Source of the DNA: JABFRJ01 sp963847145
Lineage (GTDB): Bacteria; Pseudomonadota; Alphaproteobacteria; Rhizobiales; Hyphomicrobiaceae
Reading direction: 5' to 3'
Length of the DNA: 64,000 bases
Assembly (NCBI GenBank): GCA_963847145.1
Contig: CAWJYN010000003.1
Span: forward strand, 1,488,001 to 1,552,000
Made by a program: the position numbers and the translations under genes. The stretch's first letter is position 1, and the number at the start of each line of letters is the position of its first letter. Below the pieces are notes generated by a model. That model searched no databases and was not told the DNA's origin. It worked only from the letters and a program-made list of their open reading frames with translations. Below, piece by piece: positions 37,347-46,183 of this stretch.

Positions 37347-38948
37347 ATGAAACGAACACTTGGACGCCTGGCCGGCGTTGCACTCGCTATGGCCTTGGCT
37401 ACGGCCTCGCCACTTGCTGCTAAAACTCTTGTCTATTGCTCGGAGGGTTCGCCGGAGAACTTCACGCCGGCCATCAACACGACGGGCACAAGCTTCGATG
37501 CGGCGCGGCCGATCTTCGACCAACTCGTGCATTTCAAGCGCGGCACGTTGGAGCTGGAGCCAGGTCTCGCTGAGAGCTGGACGGTGTCTGCTGACGGCTT
37601 GGCCTACACGTTCAAGCTCCGTAAGGGCGTGAAGTTCCATGCCGGCGTCAACACCTTCAAGCCGACGCGTGACCTTACCGCCGACGACGTGATCTGGTCG
37701 TTCGAGCGGCAGGGTAAAGCCGATCACCCTTATGCCAAGGTGTCTGGCGGCAAGTACGACTATTATGCCGACATGGACATGGGCAAAATCGTCAAGAGTT
37801 ACACCAAGACCGACGACAGTACGTTCGTGATGACGCTCAACGAGCCGAACGCTCCGATCCTGGCTAACCTTGCGATGGATTTTGCGTCCATCCATTCTGC
37901 CGAGTACGCAGATTTTCTGCAGAAGGCTGGCAAACTCGAGCAGATGGACCAGCTTCCCGTCGGCACTGGACCCTTCAGTTTCGTGGCATACCAAAAAGAT
38001 GCGGTCATCCGCTTTAAGAAGAACCCAGACTACTGGGGCGCGGACAAGCCGATGGTTGATGATCTCGTCTATGCCATTACGCCGGATGCGACGTCGCGCT
38101 TCTCGAAGCTCAAGGCGGGCGAGTGCCACTACGCGTTCTTGCCGCGCGCAGCCGACATCAAGGAAATCGAAAACGATCCAGCACTGAAAACCACCAAGCA
38201 GTCGGGTCTCAATATCGCCTATTGGGCGTTCAACACGCAGAGGAAGCCGTTCGACGACAAGCGCGTGCGGCAAGCGTTGAGCATGGCCATCGATAAGGCA
38301 GCCATCATCCGCGACGTCTATCTCGGCGCTGGGACCGCAGCCAAAAACCTGATCCCGCCGACGCTGTGGGGCTACAATGATGCCGTGCAGGATTATCCGT
38401 TCGATGCGGCGAAGGCGGCGGCTTTGCTGAAGGAAGCCGGCGTCACGCTGCCACTCGACATCGATCTCTGGTACATGCCCGTGCAGCGTCCGTATAACCC
38501 GAACGCAAAGCGCATCGCCGAGATGATGCAGGCGGATCTGGACAAGATCGGCATCAAAGCCAAGCTCGTCACTTTTGAGTGGGGCGAATACCGCAAGCGT
38601 GCGCAGCAGGGCGAACACATGACGGCGCAGCTCGGCTGGACCGGCGACAACGGCGATCCCGACAACTTCTTCTTTCTGCGTGGTTGCTCCGGTGCTCGCG
38701 CTGGCGGACAGAACATCACCAAGTGGTGCAACAAGGATTACGACGAGCTGTTGAACCAAGCCAAGAAGCTGACCGATCCAGCTGCTCGCGCCGAGATCTA
38801 CAAGAAGATGCAGGTCATCGAGAGGGATGAGGCGCCGGATTTCAAGATCGCGCACTCGGTGGTCGTCGAGGCGATGCGCAAAGAGGTCGACGGCTACAAG
38901 CAAAGCCCGCTTGGCGGCCATCACTTCAAGGGTGTCGATCTCAAATAA
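37347..38948 (+). CDS. Peptide ABC transporter substrate-binding protein (DppA/SBP_bac_5 type)
   Basis: A 533-residue exported protein. MKRTLGRLAGVALAMALATA and ASPLAAK form a Sec signal. The mature start (LVYCSEGSPENFTPAINTT) and internal LAESWTVSADGLAYTFKLRK, GTGPFSFVAYQKD and VRQALSMAIDKAAI are typical of SBP_bac_5 (DppA/OppA). The start at 37347 has TTGGAGGAC just upstream; an in-frame ATG 96 bases earlier was rejected. A hairpin follows the stop and then dppB, dppC, dppD and dppF homologues. Substrates of this family include di- and oligopeptides, glutathione, nickel chelates and haem; here a peptide is most likely. Confidence 0.93.
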   Translation: MKRTLGRLAGVALAMALATASPLAAKTLVYCSEGSPENFTPAINTTGTSFDAARPIFDQLVHFKRGTLELEPGLAESWTVSADGLAYTFKLRKGVKFHAGVNTFKPTRDLTADDVIWSFERQGKADHPYAKVSGGKYDYYADMDMGKIVKSYTKTDDSTFVMTLNEPNAPILANLAMDFASIHSAEYADFLQKAGKLEQMDQLPVGTGPFSFVAYQKDAVIRFKKNPDYWGADKPMVDDLVYAITPDATSRFSKLKAGECHYAFLPRAADIKEIENDPALKTTKQSGLNIAYWAFNTQRKPFDDKRVRQALSMAIDKAAIIRDVYLGAGTAAKNLIPPTLWGYNDAVQDYPFDAAKAAALLKEAGVTLPLDIDLWYMPVQRPYNPNAKRIAEMMQADLDKIGIKAKLVTFEWGEYRKRAQQGEHMTAQLGWTGDNGDPDNFFFLRGCSGARAGGQNITKWCNKDYDELLNQAKKLTDPAARAEIYKKMQVIERDEAPDFKIAHSVVVEAMRKEVDGYKQSPLGGHHFKGVDLK

Positions 38949-38962
38949 GACTTTGAATTGTT

Positions 38963-38997
38963 CCAACGGCCAGGCGCCACAAGGGCTTGGCCGTTGG
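38963..38997 (+). terminator. Intercistronic hairpin after the peptide-binding-protein gene
   Basis: CCAACGGCCA and TGGCCGTTGG form a perfect 10-base-pair stem with a 15-base loop, 15 bases after the stop. No T-run follows, so it is more likely an mRNA-protecting or partial-attenuating hairpin than a terminator. It parallels the hairpin at 34169. Confidence 0.7.
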
Positions 38998-39062
38998 TGT
39001 ATCTGTTGGGCTCTGAAGCCAATTGCGCTGTGCGCGCGTGTATGAGTTGAGCGCCACCCCAA

Positions 39063-40076
39063 ATGCTGCCCTACCTGTTGAAACGCTTGGCGTTGACGGT
39101 GCCGACGTTCGTCGCGCTGATGTTTCTGACGTTCGTGGCGATCCGTCTGGTGCCCGGCGATCCCGTCGAAGTGCGCACGGGCGAGCGCGGCATCAGCGCC
39201 GAGCGGCTCGCCCAATTCCGCCATGAATTGGGTCTCGATCAGCCCGTCTGGAAGCAGTTCGCGGACTACGTGTGGGCGCTGCTGCACGGCGACTTTGGGA
39301 CGTCTGTCGTCACAAATGAAAAAGTGCTGACAGAGTTTGCCGCTTTGTTTCCGGCGACGGTCGAGTTGTCGTTGTGCGCGATGTTGTTTGCAATACTGCT
39401 CGGTGTACCCGCCGGCACGTTCGCAGCCGTCAAGCGTGGCAGCTGGTATGATCAAACCTTGATGGGCCTGTCGGTAACCGGCTTTTCGATGCCGATTTTC
39501 TGGTGGGGCCTGCTGCTGCAGATGTACATAGGCGCACGGCTCGGCTGGACACCAACGAGTGCTCGCATCGACCCCATCAAGTATTACTTCGAGGCCAAGA
39601 CGGGCTTCATGTTGATTGACAGCGTCTGGTCGGGCCAGGCCGGTGCATTCAGGGATGCGGTGCGGCATCTGATTTTGCCGACCATCGTACTCGGCACGAT
39701 CCCGCTCGCCATCATTGCGCGTATGACCCGATCGTCGATGCTGGAAGTGCTCAGTGAAGACTATGTGCGGACAGCGCGCGCCAAGGGCCTTTCGCCATCG
39801 CGTGTGTTCGGACTGCACGCCTTGCGCAATGCCCTGATCCCGGTGATTACGGTGATCGGGCTGTCGGTCGGAGGATTGATGGCCGGTGCCGTACTGACAG
39901 AAACGATTTTTTCGTGGCCCGGCGTCGGCAAATGGCTGATCGAGAGCATCGGGCGGCGTGACTATCCGGCGCTGCAAGGCGGCGTGCTGTTGATCTCGGC
40001 GATTGTGATTTTCGTCAACGTCGCGGTTGATGTTCTCTATGGAGTCATCAATCCGAGGATCCGCCATGGACAGTGA
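39063..40076 (+). CDS. Peptide ABC transporter permease (DppB type)
   Basis: A 337-residue inner-membrane protein. The N-terminal MLPYLLKRLALTVPTFVALM is the usual first helix of DppB/OppB; RLVPGDPVEVRTGERG and FRHELGLDQPVWKQFADYV follow, as in the family. The EAA coupling loop is YVRTARAKGLSPSRVFGLHA. Five to six hydrophobic segments are visible. It overlaps the dppC homologue by 11 bases. It forms the channel with that protein. Confidence 0.95.
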   Translation: MLPYLLKRLALTVPTFVALMFLTFVAIRLVPGDPVEVRTGERGISAERLAQFRHELGLDQPVWKQFADYVWALLHGDFGTSVVTNEKVLTEFAALFPATVELSLCAMLFAILLGVPAGTFAAVKRGSWYDQTLMGLSVTGFSMPIFWWGLLLQMYIGARLGWTPTSARIDPIKYYFEAKTGFMLIDSVWSGQAGAFRDAVRHLILPTIVLGTIPLAIIARMTRSSMLEVLSEDYVRTARAKGLSPSRVFGLHALRNALIPVITVIGLSVGGLMAGAVLTETIFSWPGVGKWLIESIGRRDYPALQGGVLLISAIVIFVNVAVDVLYGVINPRIRHGQ

Positions 40077-40998
40077 AAATTGGATTGGTGAAGGCGCTGC
40101 CCCAATCGTTACAGCGGGCACACCGGTGCACATGCCGCCAGGCGCGCTTGCATCTTTCTGGGCCTCGTTCTCGGAGAACAAGGGCGCAGTGCTCGGTCTT
40201 GGGGTGCTCACAGTCATCGCGCTGTTGGCAATTTTTGCCGACTTTGTGGCACCGCATCCGCCGCTCGAGCAATACCGCGACTTTGTGAAGGTGCCGCCGG
40301 TCTGGGATACTGACGGGAGCTGGCGCTTTGTCCTTGGCACCGATGGGCTCGGTCGCGATATGCTATCGCGCTTGATCCATGGTGCCCGCGTCTCGCTCTT
40401 TATTGGTCTGACGGTGATGTCCATCTCGTTCGTGCTTGGCGCAGTGCTCGGGTTGGTATCCGCGTTCTCAAATCCGGTCATCGATACGGTCATCTCCCGC
40501 GTCATGGACCTGTTGATGTCGGTGCCTGGCCTGGTGCTCGCCATCCTCATTGTCGCCGTGCTCGGACCCAGCCAGACCAACACGATTATCGCTGTCACAG
40601 TGGTGTTCCTGCCGCGCTACGTCCGTCTCGTGCGCGCGTCTGCCTTTGCCGAAATGAGCAAAGACTATGTGACAAGCGCGCGCGTGATTGGCGTGTCGAA
40701 GCCTTATCTGATGTTCGTCACGGTGCTGCCCAACTGCCTCGCTCCGCTGATTGTTCAATCCGCGCTCGGCGTCTCCGAAGCCATCCTCGAAGCCGCTGCC
40801 CTCGGTTTTCTCGGCCTCGGTGCGCAACCGCCCACGCCCGAATGGGGCACGATGCTCGCCGACGCCCGCGAGTTCATCCGCTCCAACCCTTGGATTGTGA
40901 CGCTGCCCGGCCTCGCGATCCTGATCACGGTCGTTTCCATCAATCTCATGGGCGATGGCCTGCGCGACGCGCTCGATCCCAAGATGCAGAGGTCGTGA
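40066..40998 (+). CDS. Peptide ABC transporter permease (DppC type)
   Basis: A 310-residue permease. A polar N-terminus of ~35 residues precedes the first helix (GAVLGLGVLTVIALLAIFAD), then VLGTDGLGRDMLSRLIHGARVSL, a signature of DppC/OppC. The EAA loop is YVTSARVIGVSKPYLMFVTV. The start at 40066 was chosen because the earlier in-frame ATG lies inside dppB and gives a leader without conservation. It is overlapped with dppB and followed three bases later by the dppD homologue. Confidence 0.94.
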   Translation: MDSENWIGEGAAPIVTAGTPVHMPPGALASFWASFSENKGAVLGLGVLTVIALLAIFADFVAPHPPLEQYRDFVKVPPVWDTDGSWRFVLGTDGLGRDMLSRLIHGARVSLFIGLTVMSISFVLGAVLGLVSAFSNPVIDTVISRVMDLLMSVPGLVLAILIVAVLGPSQTNTIIAVTVVFLPRYVRLVRASAFAEMSKDYVTSARVIGVSKPYLMFVTVLPNCLAPLIVQSALGVSEAILEAAALGFLGLGAQPPTPEWGTMLADAREFIRSNPWIVTLPGLAILITVVSINLMGDGLRDALDPKMQRS

Positions 40999-41001
40999 GC
41001 T

Positions 41002-42012
41002 GTGCCAGAACTTTTGACGGAACCTCTGCTCGACATCCGCAACTTGACCGTCTCGTTCGCAACGCGCGGCGGTGCATTTCGCGCGGTTGACCGCGTCAGC
41101 TTTTCGGTTGCCACCAACGAAGTGCTGGCGATTGTCGGGGAATCTGGTTCCGGCAAATCCGTTGCCATGCTCGCCGTGATGGGTCTGCTGCCCTGGACTG
41201 CCACTATTGAAGCGGACGCGTTGAACTTCATGGGCCAAGATCTGCGGACACTTAGTCCACGGGCGCGCCGCGCGATCATCGGCAAGGATATCGCGATGAT
41301 CTTCCAAGAACCGATGTCGTCGCTCAATCCATGCTTCACCGTCGGTTTCCAGATCAGCGAAGCACTCAAGTCGCATACGGACCTCGACAAGGTCGCCCGC
41401 AAGGCGCGTTGCATGGAGCTGTTGGAGCAAGTCGGCATAACTGATGCCGAGCGCCGGCTGCGCGCGTTCCCCCACCAACTGTCCGGCGGCATGTGTCAGC
41501 GCGTCATGATCGCGATGGCGCTCGCCTGCCGTCCCAAACTGCTGATCGCCGACGAGCCGTCGACGGCACTCGACGTCACCATTCAAGCACAGATCCTCGA
41601 TCTGCTGGTGCGCTTGCGCCAGGAAACCGGTCTCGGCCTCGTGCTCATCACGCACGACATGGGCGTTGTGGCGGAGACGGCTGATCGCGTCAGTGTGCAA
41701 TATGCCGGGCAGCAAGTGGAAGTAGACAGCGCTACGGCGCTGTTCAGCGACCCGCGCCATCCCTACACGCACGCGCTGCTTGCCGCCTTGCCTGAGCGTG
41801 CGACAGCGCGGCGCTTGCCGGCCATTCCAGGTGTTGTGCCCGGACAGTTTGATCGGCCGGGCGGTTGTCTGTTCGCGCCTCGGTGCATGTTTGCCAAGGA
41901 CGTCTGTCACATCCAGGAACCTCCGCGCGCAGCCGCCCATCTCGGGCGTGCCAAGTGTTTCACGCCGCTCTCGCATGGCGTGCCGCTCATAGCTGCGGAG
42001 GTCATCACATGA
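41002..42012 (+). CDS. Peptide ABC transporter ATP-binding protein (DppD type)
   Basis: A 336-residue ATPase beginning at a GTG codon. Walker A GESGSGKSV, QEPMSSLNPCFTVGFQI, signature LSGGMCQRVMIAMA and Walker B LLIADEPSTALDVT are typical of DppD/OppD. The C-terminal RPGGCLFAPRCMFAKDVCH (Cys-rich, oligopeptide/dipeptide transporter C-terminal region) is also present. The gene overlaps the dppF homologue by four bases (ATGA). It lies three bases after the dppC stop. Confidence 0.95.
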   Translation: MPELLTEPLLDIRNLTVSFATRGGAFRAVDRVSFSVATNEVLAIVGESGSGKSVAMLAVMGLLPWTATIEADALNFMGQDLRTLSPRARRAIIGKDIAMIFQEPMSSLNPCFTVGFQISEALKSHTDLDKVARKARCMELLEQVGITDAERRLRAFPHQLSGGMCQRVMIAMALACRPKLLIADEPSTALDVTIQAQILDLLVRLRQETGLGLVLITHDMGVVAETADRVSVQYAGQQVEVDSATALFSDPRHPYTHALLAALPERATARRLPAIPGVVPGQFDRPGGCLFAPRCMFAKDVCHIQEPPRAAAHLGRAKCFTPLSHGVPLIAAEVIT

Positions 42013-42971
42013 CGGTCGTTCTCGAAGGCCGTAACTTGGCACGCACATACGATGTCGCGCGCGGGCTGTTCGCCAAGACCAGTGCCGTCCACGCGCTTGC
42101 TGGCGTGTCGTTCCAGCTGGAGGCCGGCAAGACACTCGCCGTTGTCGGCGAATCCGGTTCCGGCAAGTCGACGTTGGCGCGGCTGGTGACGCTCATCGAA
42201 CCACCGACATCCGGCACCCTGTTGATTGATGGCAAGGACGTCACAGAGGCAACGCGCGAAGAAGCGCATGCCATGCGCCGGCGCATCCAGATGGTGTTCC
42301 AGAACCCCTATGGCTCGCTCAATCCCAGACAGAAGATTGGCGTCGCGCTTGAAGAGCCGCTGCGCGTGCACACCAAGTTGAGTCCGTCCGAACGTACGGA
42401 CGCTGCCCGTGTGATGATGGCGCGCGTTGGTTTGCGGCCGGAGTTCTATGATCGTTACCCGCACATGTTCTCTGGTGGTCAGCGCCAGCGCATCGCCATC
42501 GCACGCGCGCTCATGCTGAAGCCGCCAATCCTCGTGCTGGACGAACCCGTTTCCGCACTCGACGTGTCGATCCGCGCGCAAGTGCTGAATTTGCTCGCCG
42601 AACTGCAGGAAGAGTTCGGCACCGCGTATCTCTTCATCAGCCACGATCTGTCGGTCGTGCGCCACATCGCGGACCGGGTGATGGTGATGTATCTCGGCCG
42701 CGCCACCGAGCTTGGTGAACGCGATACGATCTTCAATCGTCCGCGGCATCCTTATACGCGCGCCCTCCTATCGGCGACGCCGCGCGCCGACCCATCGACC
42801 AAAGCACGCAAGGATCGAATCATCCTGCAAGGCGAATTGCCATCGCCGTTCAATCCGCCAAGTGGCTGCACCTTCAATCCGCGCTGCCCCAATGTTGTCG
42901 ACAGATGTCGAAATGAGCGTCCCGAAATGGTCGCCGTTGCAGCGCACGAAGTGTCCTGTTGGCGGGCGTGA
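42009..42971 (+). CDS. Peptide ABC transporter ATP-binding protein (DppF type)
   Basis: A 320-residue ATPase. Walker A GESGSGKST, the Q-loop QNPYGSLNPRQKI, signature FSGGQRQRIAIAR, Walker B LVLDEPVSALDVS and the switch LFISHDLSVVRHI are all typical, and the Cys-containing C-terminal PPSGCTFNPRCPNVVDRC matches the oligopeptide C-terminal region. The start at 42009 (ATGA overlap with dppD) was preferred to an upstream in-frame ATG inside dppD. It closes the peptide importer operon and converges on the gamma-glutamyltransferase-like gene. Confidence 0.95.
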   Translation: MTVVLEGRNLARTYDVARGLFAKTSAVHALAGVSFQLEAGKTLAVVGESGSGKSTLARLVTLIEPPTSGTLLIDGKDVTEATREEAHAMRRRIQMVFQNPYGSLNPRQKIGVALEEPLRVHTKLSPSERTDAARVMMARVGLRPEFYDRYPHMFSGGQRQRIAIARALMLKPPILVLDEPVSALDVSIRAQVLNLLAELQEEFGTAYLFISHDLSVVRHIADRVMVMYLGRATELGERDTIFNRPRHPYTRALLSATPRADPSTKARKDRIILQGELPSPFNPPSGCTFNPRCPNVVDRCRNERPEMVAVAAHEVSCWRA

Positions 42972-43073
42972 GATCCCGCCATGGCCGCCACGTGACGCGT
43001 ACTCTCACAAGTGCATCAGCCAAATACATGTCATCTGCTTCAGTTCCGAGCCGATTGTGGATCGACATGTCGC

Positions 43074-44663
43074 CTAGAAACCCATCGCTGCGCCGTCGCT
43101 GCGTGGGTCAGTTGCACCTTCGAAGATGCCCTCAGCATGCCGTACTACAGCGCCGGCGTGTCCCATGGACACCGAGAAATCGGGTAAAACCTCCACGTTG
43201 TGGCCCGCCTTGGCGAGCTTTTTGATCAGCTTGGGATCGAACCGGCCTTCGAGTTTGAGCGATGTTGTTTCTTCGCCCCACATTTTGCCGAGCAGCCAAC
43301 GCGGCCGCGTGATCGCGTCTTGCAGTGGCACGCCGAGCATCGCGTAGCGCGAGAAGATGGCTGACTGGGTCTGTGGTTGCCCTTCGCCGCCCATGGTGCC
43401 GTAGACCATGACGCGGCCGTCAGACAGACGCGCAAGCGCGGGGTTCAGTGTGTGAAACGGCTTGCGTCCCGGCGCGAGTTGGCGCGGACCAGTTTTGTTC
43501 AAAAGGAAACTTGCGCCGCGGTTTTGCCAGACGATGCCCGTCTGCGGCAATACGCAGCCAGAGCCGTATTCAAAGTAAATCGACTGGATGAAGCTGACTG
43601 CGATCCCGTTCTGATCAATGGCACCGAGCCAGATCGTATCGCCCTTGTCGATCGGTGCTGGCCACGGCAGTGCCGCTTTCTGATCAATGTGCGCGGCCAG
43701 CGCATCAAGCGCATCTTTGGTCAAATAGTCAGCGGGGTTTTCCGTCATCGATCCCGGATCGCCGACGATGCGATCACGCACAATGAACGCCTGCTTCGTC
43801 GCTTCAATGATGCGATGCAGATAGTTGAAATCGTCGGCCTGCTTGACTTTCATCCGGTCAAACAGCGCGAGGATCATCAACGACGCGAGGCCCTGCGTCG
43901 GTGGTGGAAAGTTGAAGAGCTGGCCTGCCCGCACTTTGACCGTCAGCGGCGCGCGGCGTTCTGCCTTGTGGCGTTCAAGGTCAGCTGCGGTTACCGGCGC
44001 GCCGATCTTTGCCAACTCAGCCGCCAGATCACGGGCGATCCCGCCGCGATAGAAATCCTCGGTGCCATGCGTACCCAAGCGATAGAGCGTCCGTGCCAAC
44101 GCCGGAAATTTCATCAACTGCCCTTCGCGCGGTGCATCGCCGTCGACGAGATATTGTGCAGCGAATCCGGGCATATCTTTGAGTTCGCCGCGCTTGGCGG
44201 CGGTCAGTTCAGCCTGGCTCTTGGTCACTACAAAGCCATGTTCCGCATGCCATGCCGCATCTTCGATGAGGCGCGATAACGGCAGTTGTCCGCCTAGCTC
44301 TGCGTTGAGTTTCAACGCTTCGCCCCAGCCGGAGATGGTGCCGGCGACGGTGTTGGCCGCAAGCGGTCCCCGCCAGGGAATGCTGTTGTGGCCGGCCTTG
44401 GCGTAGAGCTCAGGCGTTGCCGTTGCGGCGGCGGCGCCGCAGGCGTCAATCGCCACGACGTCTTTACCCGGCGCGGCGATCAACCAAAAGCCATCACCGC
44501 CGATCGAGGTCATGTGTGGATAGACAACAGGCAACGCCGCAGCCATGGCGATAGCGGCTTCGATGGCGGTGCCGCCCTCGCGGAGAACACGCAGACCGGC
44601 TTCGCTGGCGAGGTGATGGGGGGAGGTGACCATTCCACGGCGGGAGCGAGGCGTGTGCAGCAT
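43074..44663 (-). CDS. Gamma-glutamyltransferase family protein (YwrD-like)
   Basis: A 529-residue Ntn-hydrolase. RGMVTSPHHLASEAGLRVLR and GGTAIEAAIAMAAALPVVYPH are the N-terminal conserved blocks, and GDTIWLGAIDQNGIAVSFIQ contains the nucleophile Thr that starts the small subunit after self-cleavage; GSGCVLPQTGIVWQNRG and MVYGTMGGEGQPQ follow. The usual start is MLHTPRSRRGMV; a longer frame has 24 more codons. No clear signal peptide is seen, so it may be cytosolic, as for YwrD-like members. It converges on a peptide importer, so it may cleave imported gamma-glutamyl compounds. Confidence 0.9.
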   Translation of the reverse strand: MLHTPRSRRGMVTSPHHLASEAGLRVLREGGTAIEAAIAMAAALPVVYPHMTSIGGDGFWLIAAPGKDVVAIDACGAAAATATPELYAKAGHNSIPWRGPLAANTVAGTISGWGEALKLNAELGGQLPLSRLIEDAAWHAEHGFVVTKSQAELTAAKRGELKDMPGFAAQYLVDGDAPREGQLMKFPALARTLYRLGTHGTEDFYRGGIARDLAAELAKIGAPVTAADLERHKAERRAPLTVKVRAGQLFNFPPPTQGLASLMILALFDRMKVKQADDFNYLHRIIEATKQAFIVRDRIVGDPGSMTENPADYLTKDALDALAAHIDQKAALPWPAPIDKGDTIWLGAIDQNGIAVSFIQSIYFEYGSGCVLPQTGIVWQNRGASFLLNKTGPRQLAPGRKPFHTLNPALARLSDGRVMVYGTMGGEGQPQTQSAIFSRYAMLGVPLQDAITRPRWLLGKMWGEETTSLKLEGRFDPKLIKKLAKAGHNVEVLPDFSVSMGHAGAVVRHAEGIFEGATDPRSDGAAMGF

Positions 44664-45208
44664 CTGAGATCTGATCCAGGCTGATGATGTTAACGTGTGG
44701 TGGCGTCTATCGCACGGACGACTTTGGCTGGCCATCGGCGGCGGTGTGGTTGAACATTGCTGGCGGCCCGGGCCTCAGCGGCCTTACCGTTTTAGCACCC
44801 ATCACCCCCAAAAATCCCGGGCAAAAATCCCGGGGAGAGCGCGGCTTCGTCCGCATCGACGTGGTTCGCTGATCGGGCGAACCGGAAGGCCAACGATACG
44901 CGTCGCCGCATCCTTGACCCCAACGGCCGCAGCCGCGCTCTGTGTGCTGAGATTATTTTTCTCTGGTGAATTTCAACTTTGCCAGTCACCTGGGCATCAG
45001 GTGTCACCGCGAGGCGTGCGCCGCTTCTCCGACACCGGTGGACGCGACATGCACGCAGCCGTCTCGCAGGCGAGACGATTCATTTCATTTCACAGCACGC
45101 TCGCGGGAGTAAAGCGGTTCTAGACCCACCCCGGGTCCGCGAGTGAAACCAGCATCTCACAATCTGCTGAGAACGCAACCTATTGGTGCTGTTAAGGTTT
45201 ATTGCGCG
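44664..45208. other. Gene-free gap between the GGT-like gene and surE
   Basis: About 545 bases with no convincing gene: the short open frames present have low-complexity, Arg/Pro-rich translations and no ribosome-binding site. Visible are a direct repeat AAAAATCCCGGG twice near 44814-44842 and an AT-richer stretch near 44950. No tRNA, known small RNA or terminator was recognised. Because both neighbours are on the minus strand, the promoter of the GGT-like gene should lie in here. Confidence 0.5.
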
Positions 45209-45982
45209 TCAGGCGGGCTTTGTAAACGCGCCCGCGATTTTATCGTTCGTCGCTGTATCAGTGAGGTTCATCGAAAGCGCGGTCACTGAAATGTAGCCGT
45301 TGTAGATGGCCCACAGGTCGCTGCCGGGGGTCGTGATAGAGCGGCGCTGCTCGAACGACAGCCAGTAGTATGGTGTCGTCCATGGGTCGTGACGGGCATC
45401 GACGCTGAGCAGCCCCAGATCGCGCTTGCCCTGGCGCGTCGCCATGATGCCTTTCACGTCGCCGGGCGCTTGATCGGGAAAGTTGACATTCATCAGCACG
45501 CCGGGCGGCCATTCGAGATCGAGCAACGTTTTGACGATCTCTGCGCCGTGTGTGGCGGCGGTTTCCCATTGCAGATTGTTGCGCGACTGCGTGCCGAACG
45601 CTTGCGACATCGCGATCGAGCGAATGCCGATGACGGTGCCTTCAAAGGCGCCGGCGATGGTGCCGGAGTAAGTCACATCTTCGGCGAGATTGCCGCCGCG
45701 ATTGACACCGGAGAGAATGAGATCGGGTTTGCCGATATCCTTGAGGATATGCCGCACGCCCATGATGACGCTATCAGTTGGCGTGCCACGCACAGCGAAC
45801 GACCGCTCGCTAACCTGCCGCATGCGCAACGGCTCGTTGAGCGACAGCGAATGCCCTGCCCCCGACTTGTTGGTTTCCGGCGCGGAGATCCAGATGTCGT
45901 CAGACAATTGCTTGGCGATGCCGTGCAGCACCTCGAGCCCCGGCGCGTCGATGCCATCATCGTTGGTCAGTAGAATGCGCAT
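45209..45982 (-). CDS. surE: 5'/3'-nucleotidase SurE
   Basis: A 257-residue protein with all SurE hallmarks: MRILLTNDDGIDAPGLEVL (metal-binding DD), SGAGHSLSLNEPLRM, LILSGVNRGGNLAEDV and VTYSGTIAGAFEGTVIG. It dephosphorylates nucleoside monophosphates and short polyphosphates, often linked to stationary-phase survival. In many alphaproteobacteria surE sits beside serS, as here. A palindromic repeat separates them (46032-46117). Confidence 0.97.
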   Translation of the reverse strand: MRILLTNDDGIDAPGLEVLHGIAKQLSDDIWISAPETNKSGAGHSLSLNEPLRMRQVSERSFAVRGTPTDSVIMGVRHILKDIGKPDLILSGVNRGGNLAEDVTYSGTIAGAFEGTVIGIRSIAMSQAFGTQSRNNLQWETAATHGAEIVKTLLDLEWPPGVLMNVNFPDQAPGDVKGIMATRQGKRDLGLLSVDARHDPWTTPYYWLSFEQRRSITTPGSDLWAIYNGYISVTALSMNLTDTATNDKIAGAFTKPA

Positions 45983-46031
45983 GAGAACACTCCATCGCTA
46001 TCACTTGGCAACTACCTGAACCATCCCCGTT

Positions 46032-46117
46032 CGTCATGCCGGCGCAGGCCGGCACCCACGACACGTCGGAGAGTTTTCTGATGGTTGCCGTGGGTCCCGG
46101 CCTTCGCCGGGATGACG
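46032..46117. repeat. Dispersed palindromic repeat, CGTCATGCCGGCG ends
   Basis: Inverted arms at 46032-46060 and 46089-46117 agree at 26 of 29 positions around a 28-base centre. This matches the common proteobacterial CGTCATsCCsGCGmAGGCCGG repeat. It lies between surE and serS, is not coding, and is related to the longer palindrome at 61670-61815. A half copy (GGCCGGGATGACGG) lies near 47712. Confidence 0.8.
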
Positions 46118-46183
46118 AACAACTGGCAACATTTTCTTTCGCTAGAACATTTGACATAGTGCTGCGCGTCGGTCGAACGAGGG

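Noticed and set aside
36126..40598. A 1490-codon open frame on the minus strand opposite the UgpC-type ATPase, dppA, dppB and dppC homologues
   Set aside because: The translation is His/Arg/Gln-rich with no family features, and the plus strand carries five clear genes over the same span. It is a shadow caused by high GC at third positions.
40468..42135. A 555-codon minus-strand open frame opposite dppC and dppD homologues
   Set aside because: Arg/His-rich antisense shadow of strong ABC transporter genes.
44695..45123. A 142-codon plus-strand open frame between the GGT-like gene and surE
   Set aside because: No ribosome-binding site, Arg/Pro-rich composition and no motif; kept only as part of a gene-free gap.
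45120..45200. A tRNA or small RNA in the gap before surE
   Set aside because: No cloverleaf, TTCG-type arm or known RNA motif could be found by eye.
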